DNA of 64,000 nucleotides from Nostoc foliaceum FACHB-393. GTDB lineage: Bacteria > Cyanobacteriota > Cyanobacteriia > Cyanobacteriales > Nostocaceae. Both the position numbers and the translations under genes were made by a program. The stretch covers positions 1-64,000 of the forward strand of contig NZ_JACJTD010000012.1 of the NCBI RefSeq assembly GCF_014698505.1, given 5' to 3'. Position 1 is the first letter of the stretch, and every line of letters begins with the position of its first letter. Positions 10,267 through 18,144 of this stretch are shown one piece after another. The notes under the pieces were generated by a model. The model ran no database searches. It was not told the DNA's origin and saw nothing but the letters and a program-made list of their open reading frames with translations.

Positions 10267-10944
10267 ATGAGCAACACCATCGACACAATGATCGATCCCA
10301 ACGACGCCGTGCTGCTGCTGATTGATCATCAGAGCGGACTCTTCCAACTTGTGCGTGACATCGAACTCCCAGTCCTCCGCTCCAATGTCACGGCACTCGC
10401 CAAGATTTCCCAACTCGCCAAGATTCCGACCTTCACGACTGCTTCGGTGCCCGATGGTCCCAATGGTCCCCTGATTCCCGAAATCCACCAGCACAATCCT
10501 GAGGCGGTTTACATTCCGCGCACAGGACAGATTAACGCCTGGGATAACCCAGCTTGGGTAGATGCTATCGAGAAGACCGGGCGAAAGACTCTCCTCATCG
10601 CCGGAACTCTCACCAGTGTGTGCATGGCGTTTCCGACCCTGAGCGCACTGGCCGCTGGTTACAAGGTCTTCACGATCATTGACGCTTCCGGCAACTGGAG
10701 CCAGATGGCGATCGACCTCACTCTGGCCCGCGTCGTCCAGGCGGGAGCCATGCCCATCGACACTTACGCAGTAATCGGCGAACTCATGAACACGTGGAAC
10801 CGTCCGGACGCAATGGAGTTTGCCACTGTCATGGTTGACCTCATGCCGATTTACCGCGCCCTGATGGAGAGCTATGACAAAGCTCAATCCGTGCAACGAG
10901 ATGGACTAGAGACCAAGCTCGATCGGCAAATGGTACCTGTGTAA
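10267..10944 (+). CDS. Isochorismatase-family (YcaC-like) cysteine hydrolase
   Basis: The protein has 225 residues and the cysteine-hydrolase fold. The N-terminal strand ends in LLIDHQSG, with the catalytic Asp, and the nucleophile Cys lies in [16 protein letters not shown] is typical of the YcaC subgroup. I did not place the catalytic Lys with certainty. The substrate is unknown; relatives hydrolyse small amides or remain orphan. I start at ATG 10267 because aaaaggaga lies 11 bases upstream; the ATG at 10243 would overlap that site. The gene uses many GC-ending codons, unlike the regulator gene before it, which hints at transfer from a GC-richer donor. Two further family members lie at 25342 and 37045. 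Confidence 0.85.
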   Translation: MSNTIDTMIDPNDAVLLLIDHQSGLFQLVRDIELPVLRSNVTALAKISQLAKIPTFTTASVPDGPNGPLIPEIHQHNPEAVYIPRTGQINAWDNPAWVDAIEKTGRKTLLIAGTLTSVCMAFPTLSALAAGYKVFTIIDASGNWSQMAIDLTLARVVQAGAMPIDTYAVIGELMNTWNRPDAMEFATVMVDLMPIYRALMESYDKAQSVQRDGLETKLDRQMVPV

Positions 10945-11133
10945 AAGCACCTAATTGCAACGCGCACGCACAAAATAAAAAAAGGGCAGGTGAGGAGTTG
11001 GTTATCAGTTCCTCGCCCCACATTTCCGATAAGAGTATCCGTAACGCCCCAACAAGCAGGCTAATCGGGTCGAGGCAGGTGTTTCTCCTGCCCCTCTTAC
11101 ACCCCACCCATCATGCGGAGCAGCAATGGGCGG

Positions 11134-11240
11134 CTCATACTGTTAAATTTCATGTCAATCGAATTTTGAATAAGTTGGATGTAAGCGATCGCACTCAAGC
11201 TGTGATTGTTGCCGTTAAGCGCGGCATTGTAAGTTTGTAG
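11134..11240 (+). pseudogene. Duplicate of the response-regulator HTH tail
   Basis: The translated stretch TVKFHVNRILNKLDVSDRTQ and on to VAVKRGIVSL nearly repeats the last 34 residues of the regulator at 9399-10028, including the same stop position. No receiver domain precedes it. The DNA before it (10945-11133) is unrelated, with gcagg/cctgc-type hairpins and no gene. It is a gene fragment left by duplication or recombination. Confidence 0.85.
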
Positions 11241-11246
11241 GGTGTA

Positions 11247-11420
11247 CTTGCAATTGATTCCCAACAGCCTCAGAATTTCACTGATCTGATGAACCGCGAA
11301 GCGCAACGAGTCGCCAGTCCAGGGACTAAATTTGTTGCAGTTACTGCTCCCTTCGGGCCCAAATACATTGGCACTCGCACCACCCTTGCCATCGCTAGCC
11401 ATGCTGTGGTCGATGGATAA
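11247..11420 (+). pseudogene. Fragment of an Asp/Glu/hydantoin racemase-like gene
   Basis: Fifty-seven open codons end at the TAA at 11418-11420. The translation contains NFTDLMNREAQRVASPGTKF and VTAPFGPKYIGTRTTLAIA, which resembles the N-terminal part of aspartate/hydantoin racemase-family proteins, normally about 220-240 residues. There is no start codon with a ribosome site, and the C-terminal two thirds are missing. It follows the regulator fragment directly and converges on the minus-strand AraC gene. Confidence 0.6.
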
Positions 11421-11435
11421 CTAGCCAATCTTCGC

Positions 11436-12356
11436 TCAAGCTGTCCGTAACCGTTCAATGTCTCGAATGGGCGGCGCACCGAACAGGCGCGAATATTCCC
11501 GGCTAAACTGTGACGGACTTTCATACCCCACCTGGTAGGCAGTAGAGGTCGCATCGAAATCCTCAGCGAGCATTAGACGACGCGCTTCTAACAGTCTTAA
11601 CTGCTTCTGATACTGAAGCGGACTCATCGAAGTAACTTGCTTGAAATGCTGATGCAACGACGAAGTAGACATGCCGATCTGACTCGCTAAATCCTCGATC
11701 CGCATCGGCTGGGTAAAATTAGATTTAATTTGTTGAATCGCTAAGGCAATTCGCTGCATATTACTGCCGGATGTGGCAATTTGACGCACGGCTTCCCCTT
11801 GTTCACCCATCAGGAGATGGTAATAGAGTTCACGAATCATCAACGGTGCCAGCATGGAGATGTGTTGCGGAGTGTCCAAGAGCTTGATGAGGCGAAGGGT
11901 ACACTCCATCAAGGCTGGATCGACGTTGCTAACCGATACACCTCGAACAGAGTTTTCTTTCTTTGCCGAACTGGTACCCATTTGGGCAACCATCTCACAC
12001 AATTGCATCAAGTCTAAGTTCAGCTTCAGCCCTAAATACGGCTTGTCAGGTGTCGCCTCAGTTACAAAGCCACTCAGCGGTAAATCAACGGAAACGACGA
12101 GATACTTCATTGCACCATACTGATACATCTCCTCACCCAGAAATGCTTTTTTCTGACCTTGAACGACGATCGCCAGAATTGGTTCGTACACGCTATGAGG
12201 TGCATTAGATACTGTATCTGAGCGTGTAAAGTCTAATTGCTCAATCGCCGTGGGTTGAATTATGTTGCCACTAGATTGGGTATGCCGCATGATCCGTGTG
12301 GCAATTTCCTGGCGGTGATCCGCGATTACGTCAGGATGAGAGACTACGACTGTCAT
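11436..12356 (-). CDS. AraC-family transcriptional regulator
   Basis: The protein has 306 residues. The N-terminal half matches the AraC_N type (PF06719-like) with PILAIVVQGQKKAFLG and a YLVVSVDLP segment. The C-terminal AraC HTH pair starts around residue 205, with MRIEDLASQIGMSTSSLHQH and a second helix-turn-helix in STAYQVGYESPSQFSREYSR. It is transcribed divergently from the SDR gene at 12512 across a 155-bp gap, the usual arrangement for a local activator and its target. The inducer is unknown. It is the only minus-strand gene in the island, which also supports a role as the local regulator. Confidence 0.93.
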   Translation of the reverse strand: MTVVVSHPDVIADHRQEIATRIMRHTQSSGNIIQPTAIEQLDFTRSDTVSNAPHSVYEPILAIVVQGQKKAFLGEEMYQYGAMKYLVVSVDLPLSGFVTEATPDKPYLGLKLNLDLMQLCEMVAQMGTSSAKKENSVRGVSVSNVDPALMECTLRLIKLLDTPQHISMLAPLMIRELYYHLLMGEQGEAVRQIATSGSNMQRIALAIQQIKSNFTQPMRIEDLASQIGMSTSSLHQHFKQVTSMSPLQYQKQLRLLEARRLMLAEDFDATSTAYQVGYESPSQFSREYSRLFGAPPIRDIERLRTA

Positions 12357-12511
12357 AGCAGAGACTCGACTAACTCAATACCTCACACTTGACCATTATA
12401 GAATCTCTGCAAACGATCGCTCTGGAGAATCAGGCAATCATCGGATAGGTTCAGGCATTTCAAGAACAGCTTTTCAAACCTATGCTGAACACAATAGAGA
12501 GGAAAACAACG

Positions 12512-13246
12512 ATGTTAAACATTGAGAACAAAGTCATTGCGATCACTGGAGCCAGTAGCGGGATTGGCGAAGCCACAGCTAAGTTACTCGCTCGAAACGG
12601 TGCAAAGGTGCTTTTGGGCGCACGGCGCACCGAAAAGCTCGAAAAAATTGTTGAGGAGATCCACACCTCAGGTGGTACAGCAGAATTCAAAGCCGTAGAT
12701 GTCACCGATCGAGAAGATGTGAAAGCGTTCATTGGGTTTGCGAAAGACAAGTTCGATCGCGTCGATGTCATCTTTAACAACGCAGGCGTGATGCCTCTAT
12801 CCCCGATGAATGCTTTGAAGGTCGAGGAATGGGACAACATGATTAACGTGAATATCAACGGGGTGTTAAATGGCATTGCAGCAGCTTTGCCGATTATGGA
12901 AGCGCAAGGTAACGGACAAATCATCAATACTGCGTCGATTGGTGCCCGTGTGGTAGTACCCACTAGCGCAGTTTACAGCGCTACCAAGTACGCAGTTTGG
13001 GCAATCTCCGAAGGACTGCGGCAGGAGTCGAAAATGATTCGCGTCACCGTCATCTCTCCCGGTGTGGTTGAAACCGAACTCGGCTCTGATATCACGGACG
13101 AGCCAACAAAAGGCTTCTTGAAAGACCTTCGCAAAGATGCACTCAACCCAGATACGATCGCCAGCGCTGTCCTGTATGCCGTATCCCAGCCGGATGATGT
13201 CGATGTCAACGAAGTGATTGTTCGACCGATCCGTCAGATGATGTAG
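12512..13246 (+). CDS. SDR-family oxidoreductase (YdfG-like)
   Basis: This is a 244-residue classical short-chain dehydrogenase with the cofactor motif TGASSGIG, the structural NNAG, the catalytic serine region NTASIGA and YSATK. The C-terminal part with VVETELGSDITDE fits the group of NADP-dependent SDRs acting on small hydroxy-acids or ketones; the substrate cannot be read. The start is ATG 12512, preceded by agaggaaa; the ATG at 12482 lies upstream of this ribosome site. It is divergent from the AraC gene and may be its target. It is unlike the two near-identical SDRs at 15543 and 19202. Confidence 0.92.
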   Translation: MLNIENKVIAITGASSGIGEATAKLLARNGAKVLLGARRTEKLEKIVEEIHTSGGTAEFKAVDVTDREDVKAFIGFAKDKFDRVDVIFNNAGVMPLSPMNALKVEEWDNMINVNINGVLNGIAAALPIMEAQGNGQIINTASIGARVVVPTSAVYSATKYAVWAISEGLRQESKMIRVTVISPGVVETELGSDITDEPTKGFLKDLRKDALNPDTIASAVLYAVSQPDDVDVNEVIVRPIRQMM

Positions 13247-13304
13247 GCAACAGCTCTTGATCACGTCAGACGGATAGGATTGACCATACAATTAAGCGTT
13301 AAAT

Positions 13305-13428
13305 CTAACTTAAGTTAGAGCCTACCTTCTATCTTAAGAAGGAGCGGCTGCTCCATCAAATTACAGCCTAAAAATGTTAACTCACTGTAGACGACAACTA
13401 AAACCCAATTGCTTATATTGAATTCATG
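13305..13428 (+). promoter_or_regulatory. Duplicated regulatory region, copy 2, with 14-bp palindrome
   Basis: The perfect palindrome ctaacttaagttag (13305-13318) is followed by about 110 bp similar to 10063-10170, including accttcta, tgtagacgaca and tatattgaa. It lies upstream of the DsbA-like gene at 13481. Conservation of the palindrome within otherwise drifted non-coding DNA supports a regulatory role. Confidence 0.55.
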
Positions 13429-13480
13429 TGGATTGAGCAAGTGAATCGCAAGGTTCCATGCTTGATACAGATGTAGAAAG

Positions 13481-14038
13481 ATGATCGACGACCATAGTTC
13501 CAGTTCTTTAGTTGTGCCAGCTTCAACCCAAGATCACAGTCAAGGTGTGCTAAGTGCCGCCGTGGTATTAGTGATGTATGGGGATTATCAATGTCCTAGA
13601 AGTGCAGCCGTTTACAAGCTGATTAAAATTATTCGGCAAGAGCTTACGGTTCCTTTTGGAGAGGATTATTTATGTTTTATCTTCCGCCATTTTCCACAGA
13701 TCCAGATTCATCCCCAGGCACAACGGGCAGCCCAAGCAGCCGTTGCCGCCGCCGCCCAAGGAAAGTTTTGGTTAATGAGCGATACTTTATTTGACCATCA
13801 ACAAAGGTTGGAGAACGGTTATCTTGTCGAGTATGCCAATGATTTAGGGCTTGACATTCCTCAATTTCTCAAAGAGTTGTCTAAACAAGTGCATGTCGAT
13901 CGCATCAATGAAGATATCGAAGGCGGAATACAGAGTGGAGTGACGACTACCCCAGCCCTGTTTATCAATGGAATTCGGTATACCGAGCGCTGGAACACGA
14001 CGGAGTTGATGGCTGCCATGATTGCTGCAAGTCATTAA
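13481..14038 (+). CDS. DsbA-family thioredoxin-fold protein with CPRS active site
   Basis: The protein has 185 residues. VLVMYGDYQCPRSAAVYK marks the thioredoxin-fold active site, and TTTPALFING carries the cis-proline loop. The helical insert between them is typical of DsbA/thioredoxin_4 (DsbG-like and NhaA-tail) proteins. The second cysteine of the usual CxxC is replaced by Ser, giving a monothiol site. No signal peptide is visible, so it is probably cytoplasmic, and a disulfide-exchange or peroxide-linked role is more likely than periplasmic folding. The ATG at 13481 has only a weak upstream site. It is preceded by copy 2 of the palindromic regulatory region. Confidence 0.88.
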   Translation: MIDDHSSSSLVVPASTQDHSQGVLSAAVVLVMYGDYQCPRSAAVYKLIKIIRQELTVPFGEDYLCFIFRHFPQIQIHPQAQRAAQAAVAAAAQGKFWLMSDTLFDHQQRLENGYLVEYANDLGLDIPQFLKELSKQVHVDRINEDIEGGIQSGVTTTPALFINGIRYTERWNTTELMAAMIAASH

Positions 14039-14241
14039 GTTCCCCGATCTTTGCTCTCAATTCATATCTGACTTGTCTGTAAGTGCTGTAAGCTATCTAA
14101 TTTTGATGGCTAGGATTTTGCCTGTTTCACTGAACAAAATTGCCACTTTTTGAACCATGACAACAGTTACCATGCCAACAACTGAATTCCTGGGTATTGA
14201 TTTAGTCAATTACAAATCAGTATTTCATTGAGGATAGTTCT

Positions 14242-14424
14242 ATGACGCATTCACTAGTACAAGGCAAGAATAATCCTGGGCATGAAGGTAAACCTCAGAC
14301 TGGTTCTCTTCGCGACTCTTCAGTTAATCATGCCCTGATTGCGATCGCGCAAGAAGTCACTGAGTTGCTGAGGCAAGCTTACCCGATACAAACCGATGAA
14401 ATTGAAACAGGAGAAACAGAATGA
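14242..14424 (+). CDS. Small hypothetical protein (60 aa)
   Basis: The ORF begins at an ATG preceded by gagg at a good distance. The protein is polar and hydrophilic at the N terminus (NPGHEGKPQTG) with one predicted helix (HALIAIAQEVTELLRQAY). I do not recognise it. Its stop overlaps the ATG of the SDR remnant at 14421 by four bases, and its last codons (ETGETE) come from the same gaaacaggagaaacag leader found before the intact SDR at 19202. The 3' end may therefore be borrowed sequence. Confidence 0.4.
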   Translation: MTHSLVQGKNNPGHEGKPQTGSLRDSSVNHALIAIAQEVTELLRQAYPIQTDEIETGETE

Positions 14425-14687
14425 TACTGCAAGATAAAGTGGCGTTAGTCACTGGCGGCACATCAGGAATTGGTCGTACAACCGCGTTAGCGTACCCCTA
14501 CGGGGAAGCAAGCTACGCGTAGCGTTCCGTTGGCGCAGCCTCTCGTAGACAAGGAAAGCTTAACGAAGTTATCGCCTTCGGTGCTGCTGGAGCAAAGGTT
14601 GTATTCTCAGGCAGACGCGATGCAGAAGGTGAAAAAACTGCCAAACTAATTCGTGAAACAGGCGCTGAATGCTTATACGTCCATTGA
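14421..14687 (+). pseudogene. SDR gene broken by a palindromic repeat and truncated
   Basis: The first 24 codons from ATG 14421 are almost identical to the start of the SDR at 19202 (MILQDKVALVTGGTSGIGRT). A palindromic repeat then introduces a stop. The same frame resumes at about 14571 with FGAAGAKVVFSGRRDAEGEK and ends at the TGA at 14685, after about 39 further codons. The second half resembles a different SDR subgroup from the 15543/19202 pair. Everything after the second beta-alpha unit is absent. It is non-functional. Confidence 0.85.
14493..14566. repeat. Dispersed palindromic repeat inserted in an SDR gene
   Basis: This block of about 74 bp contains the perfect palindrome gctacgcgtagc (14512-14523) plus cccctacgggg-like and gttggcgcagcctctcgtag strings of the kind that recur in Nostocaceae genomes. 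It separates the two halves of the SDR pseudogene and brings an in-frame TAG. Boundaries are approximate. Confidence 0.6.
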
Positions 14688-14798
14688 AACAAGTTCACTA
14701 ACATCACAAAAATCTGACAAATCATTTTAAGAATCTGAAAGCAGTCAAGCATTGGAACTCAAGACACTTTAGATAGATAGAACCAGGAGTATTTAATC

Positions 14799-15380
14799 AT
14801 GGTCAAAGAGCAAACTGTAGACGGACAAGCAAATTTACAAGCAACTACCAATTTGACACCAGCCCAGGAGTCTTTGCAAGCACTTTGGGAAGAGCATTTA
14901 CAGTACGAGTTTGGCACTCACAGTACTGAAGATGCCCTCGCTACGATGGTTGAAGATGCTTACGTTAACCACATCCCGGTAATGACTGGGGGAGTCGGGA
15001 AACCAGCACTGCGCAAGTTTTATTCCAAATACTTGATTCCACAGATGCCGCCGGACATGGAGTTGACCTCAATCTCGCGCACGATCGGGACAGATCAACT
15101 CGTGGATGAAATGGTGGCTAAGTTCACTCATACTGTTTGGATGGAATGGATATTACCCGGCGTTGCTCCCACCGGAAAACGGGTGGAAGTGCCCTCCGTA
15201 GCGATCGTCCAGTTCCGTGACGGCAAACTAGCCCACGAACACATTTACTGGGATCAGGCAAGTGTATTGGTTCAAGTCGGCTTGCTCGATCCGGGTACAC
15301 TTCCCGTCGTGGGCGTTGACAGTGCGCGTAAGGCGATCGATCCCAACTTACCTTCAAACACACTAATCGAGCGCGACTAA
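14799..15380 (+). CDS. NTF2/SnoaL-like protein (193 aa)
   Basis: This is a 193-residue protein with an NTF2-like cone fold signature. The helical N terminus includes a LWEEHLQYEF segment, then HIPVMTGGVGKPALRKFYSK, and the late strands VAIVQFRDGKLAHEHIYWDQ are characteristic of SnoaL-type and dienelactone-hydrolase-linked polyketide-cyclase-like proteins. No catalytic role can be assigned; members bind or isomerise small hydrophobic ligands. The ATG is preceded by ccaggag 10 bases upstream. It is the first of four NTF2-like genes in the island. Confidence 0.8.
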   Translation: MVKEQTVDGQANLQATTNLTPAQESLQALWEEHLQYEFGTHSTEDALATMVEDAYVNHIPVMTGGVGKPALRKFYSKYLIPQMPPDMELTSISRTIGTDQLVDEMVAKFTHTVWMEWILPGVAPTGKRVEVPSVAIVQFRDGKLAHEHIYWDQASVLVQVGLLDPGTLPVVGVDSARKAIDPNLPSNTLIERD

Positions 15381-15381
15381 A

Positions 15382-15481
15382 TGTAGGAGCCAGCAAATAT
15401 CAATGTCTAAACCCGCCATTTTGCAATCAGGATCGTACTCATCCTGGTTATAGGAGGTGCTTCTTATTGCTGGCCCCTACA
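15382..15481. repeat. 100-bp element bounded by 15-bp inverted repeats
   Basis: tgtaggagccagcaa (15382-15396) pairs with 15467-15481 at 14 of 15 positions, and an inner pair (atcaggat/atcctggt) around 15426-15446 folds the middle. It starts one base after the NTF2-like stop. It could be a long transcript-end structure or a miniature mobile element; I see no clear target duplication. Confidence 0.5.
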
Positions 15482-15542
15482 CGTATTGCTCATTGAGTTT
15501 TTGACAAAGTGACACAGCCATTCACAACAAGAGGTAACTATC

Positions 15543-16370
15543 ATGATGCTGAAAGACAAGGTTGCTTTGGTGACTGGCGGAACATCGGGCATCGGTCGAG
15601 CAACCGCGATCGCTTATTCCCAACAACAAGCAAAGGTGGTAGTAGTTGGTCGTCGAATGGATGAAGGTGAAGAAACGGTTCGATTGATTCAGGAAGCTGG
15701 CGGAGAGGCTATTTTTGTGCAAGCAGATGTCACGAAAGAAGCCGATGTTAAAGCAATGGTTGATAAAGCGGTTGACGTTTTTGGTCGGTTGGATATTGCC
15801 TTTAATAATGCAGGAATGGGCGGCGAAAACCCCTCATTGATTGAGCAAACAGAAGCTGAATATGACCGCACGATGAACGTCAATGTCAAAGGCGTTTGGT
15901 TGTCGATGAAATATGAAATTGCTCAGATGTTGAAACAGGGAAGTGGTGCAATCGTCAATATGGCATCTGCGCTTGGAGTCGTTGCACTTCCTAACGTACT
16001 CCTCTACACCGCGAGTAAACATGCGGTAGTAGGCTTAACAAAAGCTGCTGCACTCCAATATGCCAAAGCGGGTATTCGTATCAATGTCGTGGCACCAGGG
16101 TCAATCAAAACAGATATGTTTGAAGCTGCTGCACTCCAATATGCCAAAGCGGGTATTCGTATCAATGTCGTGGCACCAGGGTCAATCAAAACAGATATGT
16201 TTGAAGCCGCTACAGATGAAGCCAAAGCTTACTTGGCAGGACTTCATCCGATCGGACGAGTTGGAACACCGCTTGAAGTTGCAAATGCAGTCCTGTTTTT
16301 ATCATCTGACATGGCATCGTTCGTAACAGGTGAAACATTGATGGTAGATGGTGGGTTTGTAGCGCAGTAG
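15543..16370 (+). CDS. SDR oxidoreductase with an internal 27-residue duplication
   Basis: This is a 275-residue classical SDR with TGGTSGIG, NNAG and YTASK. It is near-identical over most of its length to the 251-residue SDR at 19202. It carries an in-frame tandem copy of 27 residues (AAALQYAKAGIRINVVAPGS and on to TDMFE) just after the catalytic YxxxK. The duplicated stretch is the helix and strand after the active site that shape the substrate and cofactor pocket, so the protein may misfold or have altered specificity. The start is ATG 15543 (a second ATG follows at once) after agaggtaac. The substrate is unknown. Confidence 0.85.
   Translation: MMLKDKVALVTGGTSGIGRATAIAYSQQQAKVVVVGRRMDEGEETVRLIQEAGGEAIFVQADVTKEADVKAMVDKAVDVFGRLDIAFNNAGMGGENPSLIEQTEAEYDRTMNVNVKGVWLSMKYEIAQMLKQGSGAIVNMASALGVVALPNVLLYTASKHAVVGLTKAAALQYAKAGIRINVVAPGSIKTDMFEAAALQYAKAGIRINVVAPGSIKTDMFEAATDEAKAYLAGLHPIGRVGTPLEVANAVLFLSSDMASFVTGETLMVDGGFVAQ
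16044..16205 (+). repeat. Tandem 81-bp duplication inside an SDR gene
   Basis: 16044-16124 and 16125-16205 are consecutive copies of the same 81-bp unit, which appear identical by eye. The length is 27 codons, so the frame is kept. The homologous gene at 19202 has only one copy. Perfect copies imply a recent event. Confidence 0.92.
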
Positions 16371-16400
16371 TCGAAAGGCAGTGCGAAACGTTGCGACCAA

Positions 16401-16581
16401 ATAGTGATCGACATCAATATGAATCCTACAGACAGCGACTTTGCCGCAGACCAAGATGACTGCCCTCGGTCGCTATGGACAGGATGACGAGGTGGCTGGC
16501 ATGGTCTCTTATCTCGCCAGTTCTGAAGCTGATTTTGTTACGGGCGCAAGTCTCAAAATTGATGGCGGCTATACCGCTTGA
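16401..16581 (+). pseudogene. C-terminal fragment of another SDR gene
   Basis: After the intact SDR stop, a stretch reads MNPTDSDFAADQ, then shifts frame by one base and reads MTALGRYGQDDEVAGMVSYL, ending FVTGASLKIDGGYTA at the TGA at 16579-16581. This is the classical SDR C terminus (the VTGxxLxIDGG motif). The 5' part is missing and the frameshift disables it. A further scrap, KVALVT followed by a stop, lies at about 16766-16787. Confidence 0.85.
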
Positions 16582-16811
16582 ACAACAGGTAATCCAAATC
16601 TGCAACCACTACAGCAATCCTAATTGGAGTCTGACGGGTCGTAGGGATGGAACTTTGGCTAGAGGCGCAGCCCTCACTCCCCTTATTCACAAGTAGGTCG
16701 TAAACGCTACAAACCTTATTCAGAGAAATTCAGAGGACATCATAATTTCGCAAAAAGTTTCAGAAAAAGTTGCACTCGTTACATAGCTCATCCACACAGC
16801 AGAAAACAGCA

Positions 16812-17810
16812 ATGATTAACTCTTCGATATCAAACATTTTTCCCAACTTCTGTTCTGGCACAATTGCTTACCAGAAGCATACGGTGGGATTTTCCTTATT
16901 GAAAGTTGCACATTGCCTGTTAGTTATCATCGTTCTGGTTGTTAGTGTGCTTGTTGGCTCTGGTTGGCTGAATCGCGCAACTCCTGCTTCAACTTGTGAC
17001 ATCGCAACTCGCTCTACCCAAATCGGGAGTGGAACGCTTTCCTATAATCAAGCAGGGACAGGACAGCCGATTTTACTGCTGCATGGATTATTTGCCGAGA
17101 AAGAGCAGTGGAATGGCATGATGTGCGAGTTGGCTAGAGCAGGCTATCAAGCGATCGCACCCGATCTACCCGGTTATGCCAAGAGTACTGGATTTACCGT
17201 GAAAGACTATGCACTAGAGAATCAGGTAGCCCTCCTGCACCAGTTTGTCGAGCAGCTAAAGATTCAATCCCTTGATGTTGCAGGTAGCTCGATGGGGGGC
17301 ACGATCGCAGCCCTTTACAGCCAGCTTTATCCCAACCAAGTTCGCAGCCTCGCCTTTATCGGTTCACCGCTAGGCGTAACGAATTGGGCAACTAACGTCA
17401 GGAAATCGATTATTGAGGGCATCAATCCCTTTATTCCGATTACCAAAGAGCAGTTCGATCTAGAAATCAGTCTGCTTTTCGTGACACCTCCTACGATTCC
17501 GGATGAGGTCAAAACCGAGAAAGTGAACGATTATGTGAATCGTAATCGAAATTATCAGCAGACTTGGGACATTGTGAATCTTTATGATGATGTGCTTTGT
17601 CAGTTGCCTCACAGTCGGGTTCCGACCCTGGCAATTTGGGGTCAGGAAGACAAAATCTATGATATTCGGGATGTCGATCGCTCACATCGCTGTCTTCCAG
17701 GGAGTCAAATTATTCAATTACCCAAAGCAGGACATTTGCTGTTGATCGAAAACGCTCAGGAAGCAGCATCGAATTATCTTGGTTTTCTGAAAACAATCAA
17801 AAATCGATAG
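16812..17810 (+). CDS. Membrane-anchored alpha/beta hydrolase
   Basis: The protein has 332 residues. A hydrophobic segment at about residues 31-50 (LLVIIVLVVSVLVGSGW) is an N-terminal anchor or uncleaved signal, so the catalytic domain is probably exported or membrane-bound. The hydrolase domain shows the oxyanion HG in LLLHGLFAEK, the nucleophile elbow GSSMGG, the acidic residue in WGQEDKIYD and the catalytic His in AGHLLLIE, so the Ser-Asp-His triad is complete. The substrate is unknown. ATG 16812 is chosen over the TTG at 16770, which lies within SDR debris. Confidence 0.85.
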   Translation: MINSSISNIFPNFCSGTIAYQKHTVGFSLLKVAHCLLVIIVLVVSVLVGSGWLNRATPASTCDIATRSTQIGSGTLSYNQAGTGQPILLLHGLFAEKEQWNGMMCELARAGYQAIAPDLPGYAKSTGFTVKDYALENQVALLHQFVEQLKIQSLDVAGSSMGGTIAALYSQLYPNQVRSLAFIGSPLGVTNWATNVRKSIIEGINPFIPITKEQFDLEISLLFVTPPTIPDEVKTEKVNDYVNRNRNYQQTWDIVNLYDDVLCQLPHSRVPTLAIWGQEDKIYDIRDVDRSHRCLPGSQIIQLPKAGHLLLIENAQEAASNYLGFLKTIKNR

Positions 17811-18144
17811 ACGAATCAAGCATTCAGCAATTAGGCTTCAGTGTCGAGGAATTAAATCTCAGTCAGTTGTTGGCTAATGACCTGAACCTTAGGCTTACAA
17901 AAGAAAGGAGATCGCTATGAGAAACAATGGAACGACATGACTATTTAGTTAAGTTGCACATCGCCTTTAGCTGGGAGCGAGAAAACTTTTTGGTGTGCTA
18001 CGAGGCTGTGATATCTGCATTTGCTACTAAACGGTAACTACCTTACCAAATCGTGCTGACTTACGAAGTTAGGGAGAACTTACCTACGCTGAATGGTATT
18101 GAAATCCGTCACTGTTTATTCTAAATCAAGGAGAGTTGGCACAG
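17811..18144. other. Intergenic region with no clear gene
   Basis: This region of 334 bp contains a strong ribosome site (aaaggagatcgct) before an ATG at about 17917, but the frame stops after seven codons, so a gene start may have been left without its body. A phrase reading SIQQLGFSVEELNLSQLL around 17820-17875 may be a further gene remnant that I cannot assign. The ribosome site caaggagag of the next gene lies at 18127-18135. Confidence 0.4.

Noticed and set aside
14157..14231. 24-codon ORF before the 14242 gene (possible leader peptide)
   Set aside because: It lacks a ribosome site and a following attenuator-like hairpin.
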